From Gammaproteobacteria bacterium (GTDB lineage: Bacteria; Pseudomonadota; Gammaproteobacteria; Steroidobacterales; Steroidobacteraceae): a DNA stretch of 35,816 nucleotides. Below the pieces are notes generated by a model that did not search any database, was not told the origin of the DNA, and was given only the letters and a program-made list of their open reading frames with translations. Shown here piece after piece: positions 1 to 7,465 of the stretch (positions are counted from its first letter, which is position 1; the number at the start of each line of letters is the position of its first letter). The translations under genes were made by a program, and so were the position numbers. Where the stretch lies: the NCBI GenBank assembly GCA_030037905.1, contig JASHPX010000003.1:1-35816 (forward strand), read 5' to 3'.

Positions 1-1
1 C

Positions 2-79
2 CAGCGCCGGGCTTACGGACTGCGCGACGAGGAATACCTTCGCTTGAAGGTCCTCACTTGCATGCTGCCCAAGCTTTGA
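2..79 (+). pseudogene. C-terminal end of a transposase (ISL3-like), cut by the window edge
   Basis: The reading frame is open from the window edge to a TGA at 77-79 and encodes 25 residues ending ...YGLRDEEYLRLKVLTCML.... The pattern 'R-x-YG-x-RD-x-EY-x-x-LK' recalls the extreme C-terminus of ISL3-group (IS204/IS1001/IS1096/IS1165) transposases. A fitting inverted-repeat-like sequence lies about 20 bp downstream. Only the tail is visible, so whether the gene is intact outside the window is unknown. The family call rests on recall of the motif, not a search. Confidence 0.45.
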
Positions 80-99
80 GCAAAAAATGATCACCTTTT

Positions 100-123
100 A
101 CCCACTCGTTTGCCGGAAGACCC
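100..123. repeat. Putative terminal inverted repeat of the ISL3-like element
   Basis: Read on the minus strand this sequence begins GGGTCTTCCGGCAAACGAG. That resembles the GG-x-TCTT start typical of ISL3-family inverted repeats and sits just after the transposase stop, where the right end should be. The following A/T-rich bases (124-131) could be the 8-bp target duplication, but the other end lies outside the window. Confidence 0.4.
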
Positions 124-338
124 AAAAATATTATTCAGTTACTTGCTGCATCGGCGGGCTTCGCTCTGGAAAACGTGCGGACAACGCAACTCGGGGACTC
201 GGGGATCGGCACTCATGACGCCTCGCCGAAGGGTTGACTAACTTCCCCAACGTTGCCTGCGATAGATCACCGCCAGTCGCTCCTTAAATCAACCGCATCT
301 CAAATCGCTTCAGTCAGGCGACGGCGCAGTGTAACTTG

Positions 339-368
339 TTGCGGCATAACTCGACATATGTTTATATT
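339..368 (+). promoter_or_regulatory. Putative promoter and PadR-type operator of the padR-like gene
   Basis: TTGCGG (339-344), an 18-nt spacer and TATATT (363-368) form a plausible sigma-70 promoter. The palindrome ACATATGT (354-361) lies in the spacer; PadR proteins usually bind ATGT...ACAT-like palindromes, so autoregulation is plausible. The -10 ends 5 nt before the GTG start and no Shine-Dalgarno sequence is present, which suggests a leaderless mRNA. The rest of 124-338 shows no gene I recognise. Confidence 0.35.
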
Positions 369-373
369 AGCTG

Positions 374-685
374 GTGGCCAGAACTCCGAATGCCTCTGTG
401 CAAACGCGCCAGTTGCTGGCAGCACTGCTGGCGGAGCCGCACGTTTGGCGTTATGGCTATGATCTCTCCAAACAGACGGGCCTTACCTCAGGCACTCTGT
501 ATCCACTACTCATACGCCTGAGCGATCAGGGCCTACTGGATTCGAAATGGCAGGACCCCGAACGGCCCGGAAGGCCGCCCCGCCATGCCTATCGACTAAG
601 TACCAAGGGAATGCAGGTAGCACGAAACGCCGCTGTATCTGCTGCCAGGTCGATCCCGCGTCGGCACCCTAGCCCTGCCACGTGA
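374..685 (+). CDS. PadR family transcriptional regulator
   Basis: This 103-residue protein is a PadR-type winged-helix DNA-binding regulator. Residues about 10-80 hold the family signature: YGYDLSKQTGLTSGTLYPLL for the recognition helix, then a wing with GRPPRHAYRLSTKG. The length matches small PadR-s1 proteins. The GTG at 374 is chosen because it gives the normal N-terminus and follows a -10-like TATATT by 5 nt. No ribosome-binding site is seen. The gene is followed 20 nt later by a membrane protein gene, the usual partner arrangement of PadR regulators, so PadR probably represses this small operon. The ligand is unknown. Confidence 0.85.
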   Translation: MARTPNASVQTRQLLAALLAEPHVWRYGYDLSKQTGLTSGTLYPLLIRLSDQGLLDSKWQDPERPGRPPRHAYRLSTKGMQVARNAAVSAARSIPRRHPSPAT

Positions 686-705
686 ACGTTCCATAAGGGG
701 TATCG

Positions 706-1263
706 GTGCGAATTGCCCGCTTGATCCTGCGTCTTGCGGCAAGCATTTTGCGACCCGTGCGCCCCGAGTGGGCGCAGGCCATGGAGCATGAATTCGAGCA
801 CCTCGATGGGGGGCAGCCCACTTTAACTTGGGCACTCGGTTGTCTGTGGGCCGCCTGTGAGGAACGCCTCATCAGCAAACTGCGCGAGAAAGCTCCGTCG
901 CTGTTGAAGTGGTATTTGGCTTTAATGATCGCCCTCAATGCACTGCTAGCAGTTGTTCTCCTTATGTTCGGCCCCTCTGTTTTGCCCGTAGTCCAAGTGG
1001 GTCTCCCACACGTGAGTCAAGGGCAGCTCACCGTATCCACTATCATCCCATTGGCAAACATCGCTTGCGCGCTTGCGCTCTGGCGACACAGGCAGTGGGG
1101 TCTGTGGGGAGTACTCGTGATAACAGTGGTCGCAGCCTGCGTCAACGAATTCGAGCTCGGCGTGACCTGGAACCAGGTCTGGCTCGGGTTTCTAAATTTC
1201 CCGATTCTGGCCATTTTGTACTTCACGAGTGGGGGACGGAATGACCACTCCTCAACGTCGTGA
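706..1263 (+). CDS. PadR-associated integral membrane protein
   Basis: This protein of 185 residues starts at a GTG preceded by AAGGGG with 5-nt spacing. Near the N-terminus it has RPVRPEWAQAMEHEFEHL, an amphipathic motif I associate with membrane proteins encoded next to PadR regulators. About four hydrophobic segments follow (roughly residues 67-90, 105-125, 128-150, 155-175). It lies 20 nt after the padR-like gene in the same direction and is almost certainly co-transcribed. The arrangement resembles a regulator with a membrane-bound modulator, but no catalytic motif is visible and the function is unknown. Confidence 0.7.
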   Translation: MRIARLILRLAASILRPVRPEWAQAMEHEFEHLDGGQPTLTWALGCLWAACEERLISKLREKAPSLLKWYLALMIALNALLAVVLLMFGPSVLPVVQVGLPHVSQGQLTVSTIIPLANIACALALWRHRQWGLWGVLVITVVAACVNEFELGVTWNQVWLGFLNFPILAILYFTSGGRNDHSSTS

Positions 1264-1335
1264 CAACGCCAGCCGGGTCTGGCTGGCGATACAGTAGAAA
1301 CGTCGCCGAGTGCGAACGACAGTAGGGAGCATACA

Positions 1336-2202
1336 ATGGCCTTCAGAGTACTGATCGCATTCGTCACAGCTCTCTGGTTGCCAGTAACGCTCCTTGCAGC
1401 GGAATCCTCCTCTTGCAGTAAGGATGCTCATTCCAAGATCTCACTAGCCGCTGCGGCAGCCGCTCGGCACGATCCCTCACTCGATCGCTTCCGCGCAATA
1501 CCGCAGCAGCTACACAGGGCCTACTTAAATGGTAACGACACCGAGGTTGAATCCCTTGCCACCGAAGAATTGCATCTTGCCTCGCAGTATCCATGCGACT
1601 GGACCTACGGCGATGCCATCGAGAACGCAAATCGCTACCTGGGACTTCTGAGTCTACGCCGGGGGGATTTGGCTGCAGCCGATGAATTTCTGCTGCGTTC
1701 GGGCAACAATCCGGGCTCCCCGATTGAAAATAACCTCGGACCGAACCTCGATTTGGCAAACCAGCTGCTGCGCCTTGGCCAAGTGCACCCGGTGGAACAA
1801 TATCTGACGGAAGTTCAGTCCTTCTGGGCTCCTGGACGACCGCAGGTGGCCAAATGGCTAAACGCGATTCAAGCAGGACAGCGCCCCTTCTTGAACGGCC
1901 TAAAGGCATACGGGACACTTGGCGTCGTGGGCGGCGTAGGGCTCGTGTTGATCTTGCTGGCCGTGCCGGAGCTAATAGTTCTGGTATTCATAGGAGCAAC
2001 CAGAAGGCGCTTGCGCCATAGGCTCTCTTTTTTCCTGATCGCCAGCGTGCTCGCAAACGCGTCTATGTGGCCGATCGTGGCCATCCACAGCGTCGAGTCG
2101 AAGGCACCAACTCTTGTGCTGCTCACGCCAATTCTGGTGATATTTCTGCTCTCTCGGCTATGGATTCACAGGTTTCGCGAACCCGCCACGGCTTCGCCAT
2201 GA
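1336..2202 (+). CDS. Exported/membrane protein of unknown function with TPR-like helical region
   Basis: This 288-residue protein starts with a cleavable-looking signal peptide (about residues 1-21, ending LLAAES). A soluble helical region of about 165 residues rich in Ala, Leu and Asn follows. The stretch with LLSLRRGDLAAADEFLLRSG and LDLANQLLRLGQVHPVEQYL reads like two tetratricopeptide-type helix pairs. The C-terminal 100 residues contain three hydrophobic segments (about 190-215, 228-250, 255-275), so the protein is likely anchored in the inner membrane with a periplasmic TPR-like domain. It lies 72 nt after the PadR-associated gene in the same direction. I do not recognise a named family. 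Confidence 0.65.
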   Translation: MAFRVLIAFVTALWLPVTLLAAESSSCSKDAHSKISLAAAAAARHDPSLDRFRAIPQQLHRAYLNGNDTEVESLATEELHLASQYPCDWTYGDAIENANRYLGLLSLRRGDLAAADEFLLRSGNNPGSPIENNLGPNLDLANQLLRLGQVHPVEQYLTEVQSFWAPGRPQVAKWLNAIQAGQRPFLNGLKAYGTLGVVGGVGLVLILLAVPELIVLVFIGATRRRLRHRLSFFLIASVLANASMWPIVAIHSVESKAPTLVLLTPILVIFLLSRLWIHRFREPATASP

Positions 2203-2326
2203 ACTGTGTCGATAGCATCTGGGACAAAAGATTAAAGCGGCCAGCCGCCACCAGCGGCTCAGGCTCGGCTTGCGCCGCTCGACCCCACAAGCGATTTAGC
2301 CGAAGCCCCCTGTCGCAGCGCGGCCA

Positions 2327-3244
2327 TCACGGCCTGAAGCAATACTCGTTGTGCCATTTCAGAAATTCGGCGCCTGGCCGGCTTTCCAGATCCGCCGGTT
2401 CAAAGCGCAGCGGTTGATCATGATGCGCATAGTATTCGCGGCCATTGTGCCACTCGGCCTTTAGGCGCGAGCTCACTGCCAACCTCCGTTCCGGCGTCAC
2501 AGTGATGTAGCCGAGATCGAATAGCTTGTGCAGGTCGGAACGCAGCAGAATTCCGTTGCTGATCTGGTGCGGACCCGCCAACGCATAGGGTCGGATGTGG
2601 GCGGCCTCGAGGACCGGGAGGGTCCGCTCCCCAGTCACCGCGCAGCGGCGCTGATAGGCGTCGGTCACGAGAACCCTGAAAGCACCCTGACCGAGGCGCC
2701 CGCGGGTCAGGTATTCCTCGCCGTAACGACCTGTGGTTTCTGCAACCACGTCGCCGTCGGACGTCCTGTGGGACAGAGCGGGCCTGACGGCGTCCCAGAG
2801 CTGCTGGCCGTCCGGCGTGGCAGTATCGTAGCTCTTCCCTTGGACGATGTTGCGTGACCAGCCCTCGGGAATCGGTATCCAGGCCGTGCGCTCCAGGAAG
2901 AACGGCTCGACCAGGACATTACAGCCTATCTCCGGATCCAGACTCTGGTCATCGCGACGGTAGCGGCGGACGCGCGTTCGCAACTCCTGTAGTGAGTTGA
3001 CACCGTTCTTTTCCAGGAAGGCATCCCAAGCGAGCGACGTCGGTAGCACCGAATAGCGTACAAACAGGCCTCCGCCGACGATGAAATTGTTGGGACTATG
3101 CAGCTTGAAGAGAAATGGCTCTCCAGGCCGCAGAGCTCGGAAGATGCGTGAACCGCTTGGCTGCCAGAAATTCACCTCATCCGGCCGGACTCGGCTCAAT
3201 TGATTGAACCAGTCCTTGTCAGTCAGGCCCACCCACAGTTTCAT
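2327..3244 (-). CDS. HNH endonuclease
   Basis: This protein of 305 residues belongs to a widespread HNH-nuclease family. The N-terminal half begins MKLWVGLTDKDWF and holds the typical EVNFWQPSGSRIFRALRPGE and LFKLHSPNNFIVGGG blocks. The C-terminal HNH domain (about residues 195-250) has RRCAVTG, EAAHIRPYA, SNGILLRSDLHKLFDLG; these are the His, Asn and metal-binding His positions of the fold. The ATG at 3244 is preferred over one at 3334 because the family N-terminus starts here; the extra 30 residues would be unlike it. Such nucleases often sit in restriction or defence islands. Its substrate is not known. It ends about 125 bp from the end of the convergent exported protein. Confidence 0.85.
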   Translation of the reverse strand: MKLWVGLTDKDWFNQLSRVRPDEVNFWQPSGSRIFRALRPGEPFLFKLHSPNNFIVGGGLFVRYSVLPTSLAWDAFLEKNGVNSLQELRTRVRRYRRDDQSLDPEIGCNVLVEPFFLERTAWIPIPEGWSRNIVQGKSYDTATPDGQQLWDAVRPALSHRTSDGDVVAETTGRYGEEYLTRGRLGQGAFRVLVTDAYQRRCAVTGERTLPVLEAAHIRPYALAGPHQISNGILLRSDLHKLFDLGYITVTPERRLAVSSRLKAEWHNGREYYAHHDQPLRFEPADLESRPGAEFLKWHNEYCFRP

Positions 3245-3440
3245 CCGTCCGCTCTGCTCCCATAAGGCGCGACCACGTTGTGTGACAACAGCAGCCGAAA
3301 GGCTATCCTGCCATCTATCTATATCCACTCCCAAACGTTACGGACTCTATGCGATAGGGAGGGATCAGCGCCAGGAAATTGAACGGTCGCGGCACCTTGG
3401 AATGGGATTACCGACGGGCAGGCAGAAGAACCAACCCCCT

Positions 3441-4433
3441 TTAGCGGGTCGGCCCTTCGCGCGACGGAGACCTATTTTGCCGAACGTGCTCGATGAGGCC
3501 CCGGGCAATCCGTTCCCGGTCCGTCAAGACCGCCGGCATATGTTGGACAAACCGCGCGACCTCAGCGGCCAGCTCCGAGTGACCCTGGCGCTTTAGGGCA
3601 TCCCCGATCTCGTGCCACGCCTGTCGCACCCACGCACGCGTCGCCACAAGGCCAGCCTTCCCGGGCTCCGGCTTCAGGCCCCCAGCGCGAAGGTCCGCGG
3701 CCACTGACATGACCCGGCCCCGCAGGAGCTCTGAGCGCCCTGCATGAGCTGCCCGGTAAATGCCGTCGAGCTGCCACTTTTGGGTGATTCCACGTTCGGT
3801 CCGGGTCGTGGCATTGGCGGCGATGCCCTGCTCCCGCAGATGTCGCGCAAACTCCTGCCGCCAGCCTCGCAGCGTCGCCTTGCGAATATTCAACCGACGT
3901 CCCTGCTCGCTCACCGCCTTGACGACCAGGTGCACGTGAGGGTGCGGCTGGTCGGTATGAAGCACCATGGCGTAGCGGTGGTTTAGCGCGAACTGCTCGC
4001 GTGCAAAGTTCCTGCTCGCCTCAAGCAAGCCCTGTGCGGGGGTCCCGGCCGGCATCGAGAGCACAACGTGGTGCGTGAGCTTGACGGGCTGGCGACCCGC
4101 GGTCCTGGCGTACGGCGCGGTTCCCAACGTCGCCTCGAAATCAAGATCCCAGTCGTCCAGGAGTTCGCGACCGGAGCCCTTGACCTGTTCGCCTTGGTCG
4201 GTCTCGATGCTGAACTCTCCTCGCGACAGATAGCTGAAGTGCGCCTTTGCCGCCTTGACGCTCTTGGCGCCGCCGGTCACCTTCACCGTAACCTCCGGGG
4301 TGCCCCTGACGGTGCGAGCGATCTGCGCGATCTGGATCGGCGAGAAGCGGTCAGTACGGTGCGGACCGGCTCGCCCGTGGCTGACGAGAGTGAACGCCAG
4401 CTCAGGGTTGTGCCGGTGGCGGGGCATGACCAC
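3441..4433 (-). CDS. Relaxase / mobilisation nuclease (MobA/VirD2-like)
   Basis: This 330-residue protein has the relaxase signature that nicks oriT during conjugative transfer. The metal-binding triad is HTDQPHPHVH (His159, His164, His166, His168), followed by LVVKA. A candidate catalytic tyrosine is Tyr68 in AHFSYLSRGE. It is short and consists essentially of the relaxase domain with a helical tail, lacking a helicase or primase domain, as in mobilisable rather than self-transmissible elements. Its start overlaps the end of the upstream mobC-like gene by 32 nt, so the two are translationally coupled. No type IV secretion genes are in the window, so transfer would need a helper. Confidence 0.85.
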   Translation of the reverse strand: MVMPRHRHNPELAFTLVSHGRAGPHRTDRFSPIQIAQIARTVRGTPEVTVKVTGGAKSVKAAKAHFSYLSRGEFSIETDQGEQVKGSGRELLDDWDLDFEATLGTAPYARTAGRQPVKLTHHVVLSMPAGTPAQGLLEASRNFAREQFALNHRYAMVLHTDQPHPHVHLVVKAVSEQGRRLNIRKATLRGWRQEFARHLREQGIAANATTRTERGITQKWQLDGIYRAAHAGRSELLRGRVMSVAADLRAGGLKPEPGKAGLVATRAWVRQAWHEIGDALKRQGHSELAAEVARFVQHMPAVLTDRERIARGLIEHVRQNRSPSREGPTR

Positions 4434-4968
4434 TGCTCCAGCTGGCCGCGTTTCGGCGGACGTAGTCCTGGAAATGGGCGTGCAGCCTCTTGCAGAGTCT
4501 CAGAAAGGCTCCGAGATCCGGCAGTTGCGTTCCGGCTGGAATCCTGCCCGATTGCAGCTCACGCGCAATCTGATTGATGTTGCGGCCAAAGGCAGCAACC
4601 TCGGCGCTGGCGGCCCGAAGTGAGCGCAGGTCCTCGGTTGGTATGGGTGTCACGGCGCGCAGATGCGCGCGGATTAGCGTCGAGACATATGAGGCTGGGG
4701 CCATCCCTCGAGCTCTGGCCCGCTCGATGAGCAGTATCCGGTCATCACCCGTCAGCCGCACGGAGAGTCGGGCACGTCGCTGAATATGCGGTAGTCCGGG
4801 TCCCATCGTTAGCTGCGGTTCGGTGACGGATGCGGCATCGGACAGCAGCACGAGCAGCATCCGTTTGAGCAGCGCCGACTCGGTGAGCTGCTGCCGATGC
4901 GCAGCGGCACGCAGGGCTGCCTTCGTCGCCGGCGCGACCCTGCATTGAACGAATGCTGCTGCCGCCAT
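4402..4968 (-). CDS. MobC-like relaxosome accessory protein
   Basis: The protein as called has 188 residues. An N-terminal helical segment starts MAAAAFVQCRVAPATKAALR. A ribbon-helix-helix-like stretch (RARLSVRLTGDDRILLIERA) and a C-terminal MobC-type region (EVAAFGRNINQIARELQSG) follow; the last is the conserved 'G-x-N-x-N-Q-I-A-R' pattern of plasmid mobilisation MobC proteins that help the relaxase bind and open oriT. An in-frame ATG at 5142 would add 58 residues running through the divergent promoter, so the ATG at 4968 is preferred, though no clear ribosome-binding site precedes it. It overlaps the relaxase gene by 32 nt. Confidence 0.75.
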   Translation of the reverse strand: MAAAAFVQCRVAPATKAALRAAAHRQQLTESALLKRMLLVLLSDAASVTEPQLTMGPGLPHIQRRARLSVRLTGDDRILLIERARARGMAPASYVSTLIRAHLRAVTPIPTEDLRSLRAASAEVAAFGRNINQIARELQSGRIPAGTQLPDLGAFLRLCKRLHAHFQDYVRRNAASWSSGHAPPPAQP

Positions 4969-5078
4969 CCAGCAGGAGGGTATCGGCGCTCGAGCCGGAA
5001 AGAACAGAGGGAGTATCTGGCGAAATGGGCCACAAACTCGACCCCCTCGCCAAGGCTTTAGAAGCACATGATCCTGAT

Positions 5079-5120
5079 ATAGTAGATACTTTGACGATAA
5101 TTTGTTAATAATGCTACTAT
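5079..5120 (+). promoter_or_regulatory. Promoter with inverted-repeat operator of the AAA ATPase/RloB operon
   Basis: TTGACG (5091-5096), an 18-nt spacer and TACTAT (5115-5120) make a good sigma-70 promoter. Perfect 7-bp arms ATAGTAG (5079-5085) and CTACTAT (5114-5120) flank it, the right arm covering the -10 box, as expected for a repressor site. The surroundings are sharply AT-rich compared with both flanking genes. A ribosome-binding site GGAG (5130-5133) precedes the ATG at 5141. Confidence 0.5.
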
Positions 5121-5140
5121 GATCGGCCTGGAGACATCCC

Positions 5141-6358
5141 ATGTTGTACAGGCTCGAGATCGAGAACTTCTATTCGGTTCGCGACCGCCAGGTCATCGAC
5201 TTGACGGTCGCGCCGAATGTGCCTGACCCGGAGGGCCGCTACGCGCCGCTCTTCGCCGGCTCGGAGCAACGTGCTCCCAAGGTAGTGGCCATTCTGGGCG
5301 CCAACGCCTCGGGCAAGACGACGGTTCTGCGGGCCCTCGAATTCATCGTCTCGATGATCCGCGACAGCGCGCAACGCACGGGCTTTCCATGCGAACGGTT
5401 CAACGACGTCGAGTCTGCCTCGCGGCCGATCCGCCTGGCGATCGAGCTCGGCGGCGTCATGAACCTTTCGCCCGACACCATGAAGCGCATTCAGGACGGC
5501 GCTCCCGTTGAGGAAGGCCTTTATCGCTACGAGTTTTCGATCGAGATGAAGAACGGCCAGGCTCAGCGGATCGAAAACGAGACGTTGCGGCAGAAGCCGC
5601 AGGGTCAGGGGAAGTGGCAGCGCGTGTTTGAACGCGCGGCGGACAACACGGTGAAAGACTCCAAAACCTTTCCCTTGTCCGGCTATCAGCACCTTCTCAA
5701 CACGCTTCGCCCGACCGCCTCGGTGCTGTCATCCTTTGCGCTCTTCCAGCATCCGGCCGCAACGCTGTTCGTCGACATCGCCCGGCGAGCGCTGTTCCAG
5801 CTGGAAGCCGCCCAGGGCCAGGATCAGCCGGTCATCCAATACCTCGTCCAGCATCCTGACGTGCTCGCTCGCCTCAACAAGGAGTTGAGTCGCATCGATG
5901 TCGGCGTGGAGAGCGTACGCATTGAGAACGCCTCTCAGGGTCCGGCGCTGCGCTTCAGGCACACTGGTCTGTATGCAGAGATGCCGTGGCTTCTCGAAAG
6001 CCACGGCACCCGCACCTTCATCAAGATGTTCCCAGGCATCGCCGTGACCCTCGCGCAAGGAGGCCTGTTTGCGATCGATGAGCTCGACGCGTTCATTCAC
6101 CCGCTGATCCTCCCGGAGATCGTTCGCTGGTTCTACGACAAGATCTCTCGCAACACCCGTGACGCTCAGCTCTGGCTTACCTGCCACTCTGCGTCACTGC
6201 TCGACGTTCTCAACAAAGAAGAGATCGTCCTCTGCAAGAAGGATCGACAGGGCCGCACCACGATCTACAGTCTCATGGACGTCAAAGTCCGGCGCGACGA
6301 AAACCATTACCGCAAATATCTCAGCGGCGTCTATGGCGGAGTGCCCCACATCGGATGA
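5141..6358 (+). CDS. AAA family ATPase (RloA / AbiLi-like) of a defence pair
   Basis: This protein of 405 residues is an ABC/SMC-type AAA_15/AAA_21 ATPase. The N-terminus LYRLEIENFYSVRD is the typical first strand, Walker A is GANASGKT (53-60), the signature-like motif is ESHGTR (286-291), Walker B is FAIDELD with Asp313/Glu314, and the switch histidine is His349 in TCHSAS. The stop overlaps the start of the next gene by 4 nt (ATGA), so the two are made together. An ATPase of this class followed by an RloB protein is the layout of RloAB and of the lactococcal AbiL abortive-infection system; assignment to that group is inference. The ATPase likely senses phage or DNA ends and controls the RloB partner. 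Confidence 0.85.
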   Translation: MLYRLEIENFYSVRDRQVIDLTVAPNVPDPEGRYAPLFAGSEQRAPKVVAILGANASGKTTVLRALEFIVSMIRDSAQRTGFPCERFNDVESASRPIRLAIELGGVMNLSPDTMKRIQDGAPVEEGLYRYEFSIEMKNGQAQRIENETLRQKPQGQGKWQRVFERAADNTVKDSKTFPLSGYQHLLNTLRPTASVLSSFALFQHPAATLFVDIARRALFQLEAAQGQDQPVIQYLVQHPDVLARLNKELSRIDVGVESVRIENASQGPALRFRHTGLYAEMPWLLESHGTRTFIKMFPGIAVTLAQGGLFAIDELDAFIHPLILPEIVRWFYDKISRNTRDAQLWLTCHSASLLDVLNKEEIVLCKKDRQGRTTIYSLMDVKVRRDENHYRKYLSGVYGGVPHIG

Positions 6359-6921
6359 CGGCGCGCCGTTCCATCATTGCCCCGCGCCGGCCGGTCTTCG
6401 TCGGCTGTGAAGGCGAATCAGAGACCGGCTACATCGGCCTGCTGCAGGACTTGCTGAACGCAGCAGGGGTTCCGGTCCATCTGATTATCGAGAATCTCGG
6501 CCTTGGCGCGGGCGACCCTCTCTCCAGAATCGAGATGGCGGTGCGCAAGATCGAGCATCTGCGTCGAACTCGGACAGCGCCGGCCGATCGGTTCGTCTTC
6601 CTGGACCAAGATCAAGCTCAGCGGGATCTCGCCCGCGCCGAAGCCGCGCGGCGCCTCGCGAAGAGCCACACGATCGCGATTATCTGGCAGCGACCCTGCT
6701 TCGAGGCCCTCATCCTTCGCCACCTTCCGCTGTGTGCCGCTCGCCGGCCGCCGGATACGGTGGAGGCTAACCGCGCGCTCAGACGAGAATGGCCGGAATA
6801 CCAGAAGCCCATGACGCGCATGGAGCTCGCGCACCGGATCGACCTCGCAGGGGTCCTTCGTGCGGCCGACGTGGAGGACGAACTGCGGGCATTTCTCCAC
6901 TGCATCGGCCTTTCACAATGA
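6355..6921 (+). CDS. RloB-like protein (Toprim-like nuclease partner, AbiLii-like)
   Basis: This 188-residue protein shows the RloB pattern: VFVGCEGESETGYIGLLQ near the N-terminus (acidic Glu19/Glu21), then RFVFLDQDQ (Asp84, Asp86), then PCFEALILRH (Glu117, His123). This E...DxD...FE arrangement is the acidic cluster of Toprim-related nuclease folds. The start ATG lies inside the stop of the AAA ATPase gene (4-nt overlap), so the two form a tight operon with the promoter upstream of the ATPase. The likely role is an effector that cleaves nucleic acid when released or activated by the ATPase, giving abortive infection. The effector role is inferred from the family context. Confidence 0.8.
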   Translation: MTARRSIIAPRRPVFVGCEGESETGYIGLLQDLLNAAGVPVHLIIENLGLGAGDPLSRIEMAVRKIEHLRRTRTAPADRFVFLDQDQAQRDLARAEAARRLAKSHTIAIIWQRPCFEALILRHLPLCAARRPPDTVEANRALRREWPEYQKPMTRMELAHRIDLAGVLRAADVEDELRAFLHCIGLSQ

Positions 6922-6971
6922 TCGGGCAGACGGCGACCCTCCAGGATTCCGATTTGTTCGCATGCTGCAGC

Positions 6972-7018
6972 CGGAGCGCGCCGCTCCGCGCGCCCAGAGG
7001 ACGACCTTGAGGGTCGTC
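6972..7018. repeat. Two adjacent perfect hairpins downstream of the RloB gene
   Basis: CGGAGCG/CGCTCCG (6972-6978 and 6982-6988, 3-nt loop) is followed by GACGACC/GGTCGTC (7000-7006 and 7012-7018, 5-nt loop). Neither has a T-run, so they are not classical terminators. They lie in a short open frame that ends at 7078 and overlaps the DUF2283 start by 4 nt (ATGA), which may be the remnant of an upstream coupled partner gene. They could attenuate transcription or protect mRNA ends. Confidence 0.4.
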
Positions 7019-7074
7019 ACCCTTGGCGATAAGGTAACGATTCACAAGGCGTTCCCCGATAGAGACTTTAAGCC

Positions 7075-7293
7075 ATGAAGCTCAATTACTTCCCCGAGAC
7101 CGATTCGCTCTACATCGATCTGTCTGAGAAGCCCAGTGTCGACAGCCGGGACATCTCCGAAGGCGTCGTCCTGGACTACGACAGCGCCGACGAATTGGTC
7201 GGTATCGACATCGACAACGCCCGTGGCAAGGTGGAGCTCAAGCGGCTGCTCCTGAGTAACCTGCCTGGCAAGATCGAGACTGCCACGGATTGA
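7075..7293 (+). CDS. DUF2283 domain-containing small protein
   Basis: This 72-residue protein is a complete DUF2283: MKLNYFPETDSLYIDLSEKP, then VVLDYDSADELVGIDIDNA, then a Leu-rich end. The family is small, of unknown biochemical role, and often sits next to DUF4258 or toxin-like genes in mobile regions, so an antitoxin-like role is possible but unproven. The ATG overlaps the stop of an upstream open frame (ending at 7078), suggesting coupling to a gene now degraded. The last codons and the downstream sequence are repeated in degenerate form at 11453-11735, where the gene is broken. Confidence 0.8.
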   Translation: MKLNYFPETDSLYIDLSEKPSVDSRDISEGVVLDYDSADELVGIDIDNARGKVELKRLLLSNLPGKIETATD

Positions 7294-7465
7294 CGCCGCG
7301 CTCGGTAGCATTCCACCCGGGCGTCACCACCAAAACCCGGAGTCGGCGGGAAACCTCAACGGTCCCCAAAGCCTGCGAAAGTCGGTAAATGCTCCACAGC
7401 TGCGATCTCTTCCCCACCCCTTCCGGCGATATCCAAGCCCGTCCAGGGACGTCCAGTCCAAACAG
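7227..7465. repeat. Left copy of a diverged long direct repeat (DUF2283 tail plus downstream DNA)
   Basis: From the last ~20 codons of the DUF2283 gene to the GTCCAGGGACGTCCAG block (about 7447) this stretch matches 11453-11721 in the same order and orientation. Shared blocks are GGCAAGG-GGA-CT-AAGCGG, GAGACTGCCACGG, GAAACCTCA, GGTAAAT-CTC-ACAG-TGCGATC and GTCCA-GGACGTCCA. By eye the matched blocks agree at about three quarters or more of positions, with indels between them. The two copies enclose the four-gene cassette. Confidence 0.6.

Noticed and set aside
4969-5142. N-terminal extension of the MobC-like protein up to 5142
   Set aside because: The extension would run through an AT-rich promoter and operator and has no family-like sequence.
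5141-6921. PARIS (AriA/AriB) or Septu system
   Set aside because: The second protein has RloB motifs, not those of DUF4435 or an HNH nuclease, so RloAB/AbiL is the closer layout.
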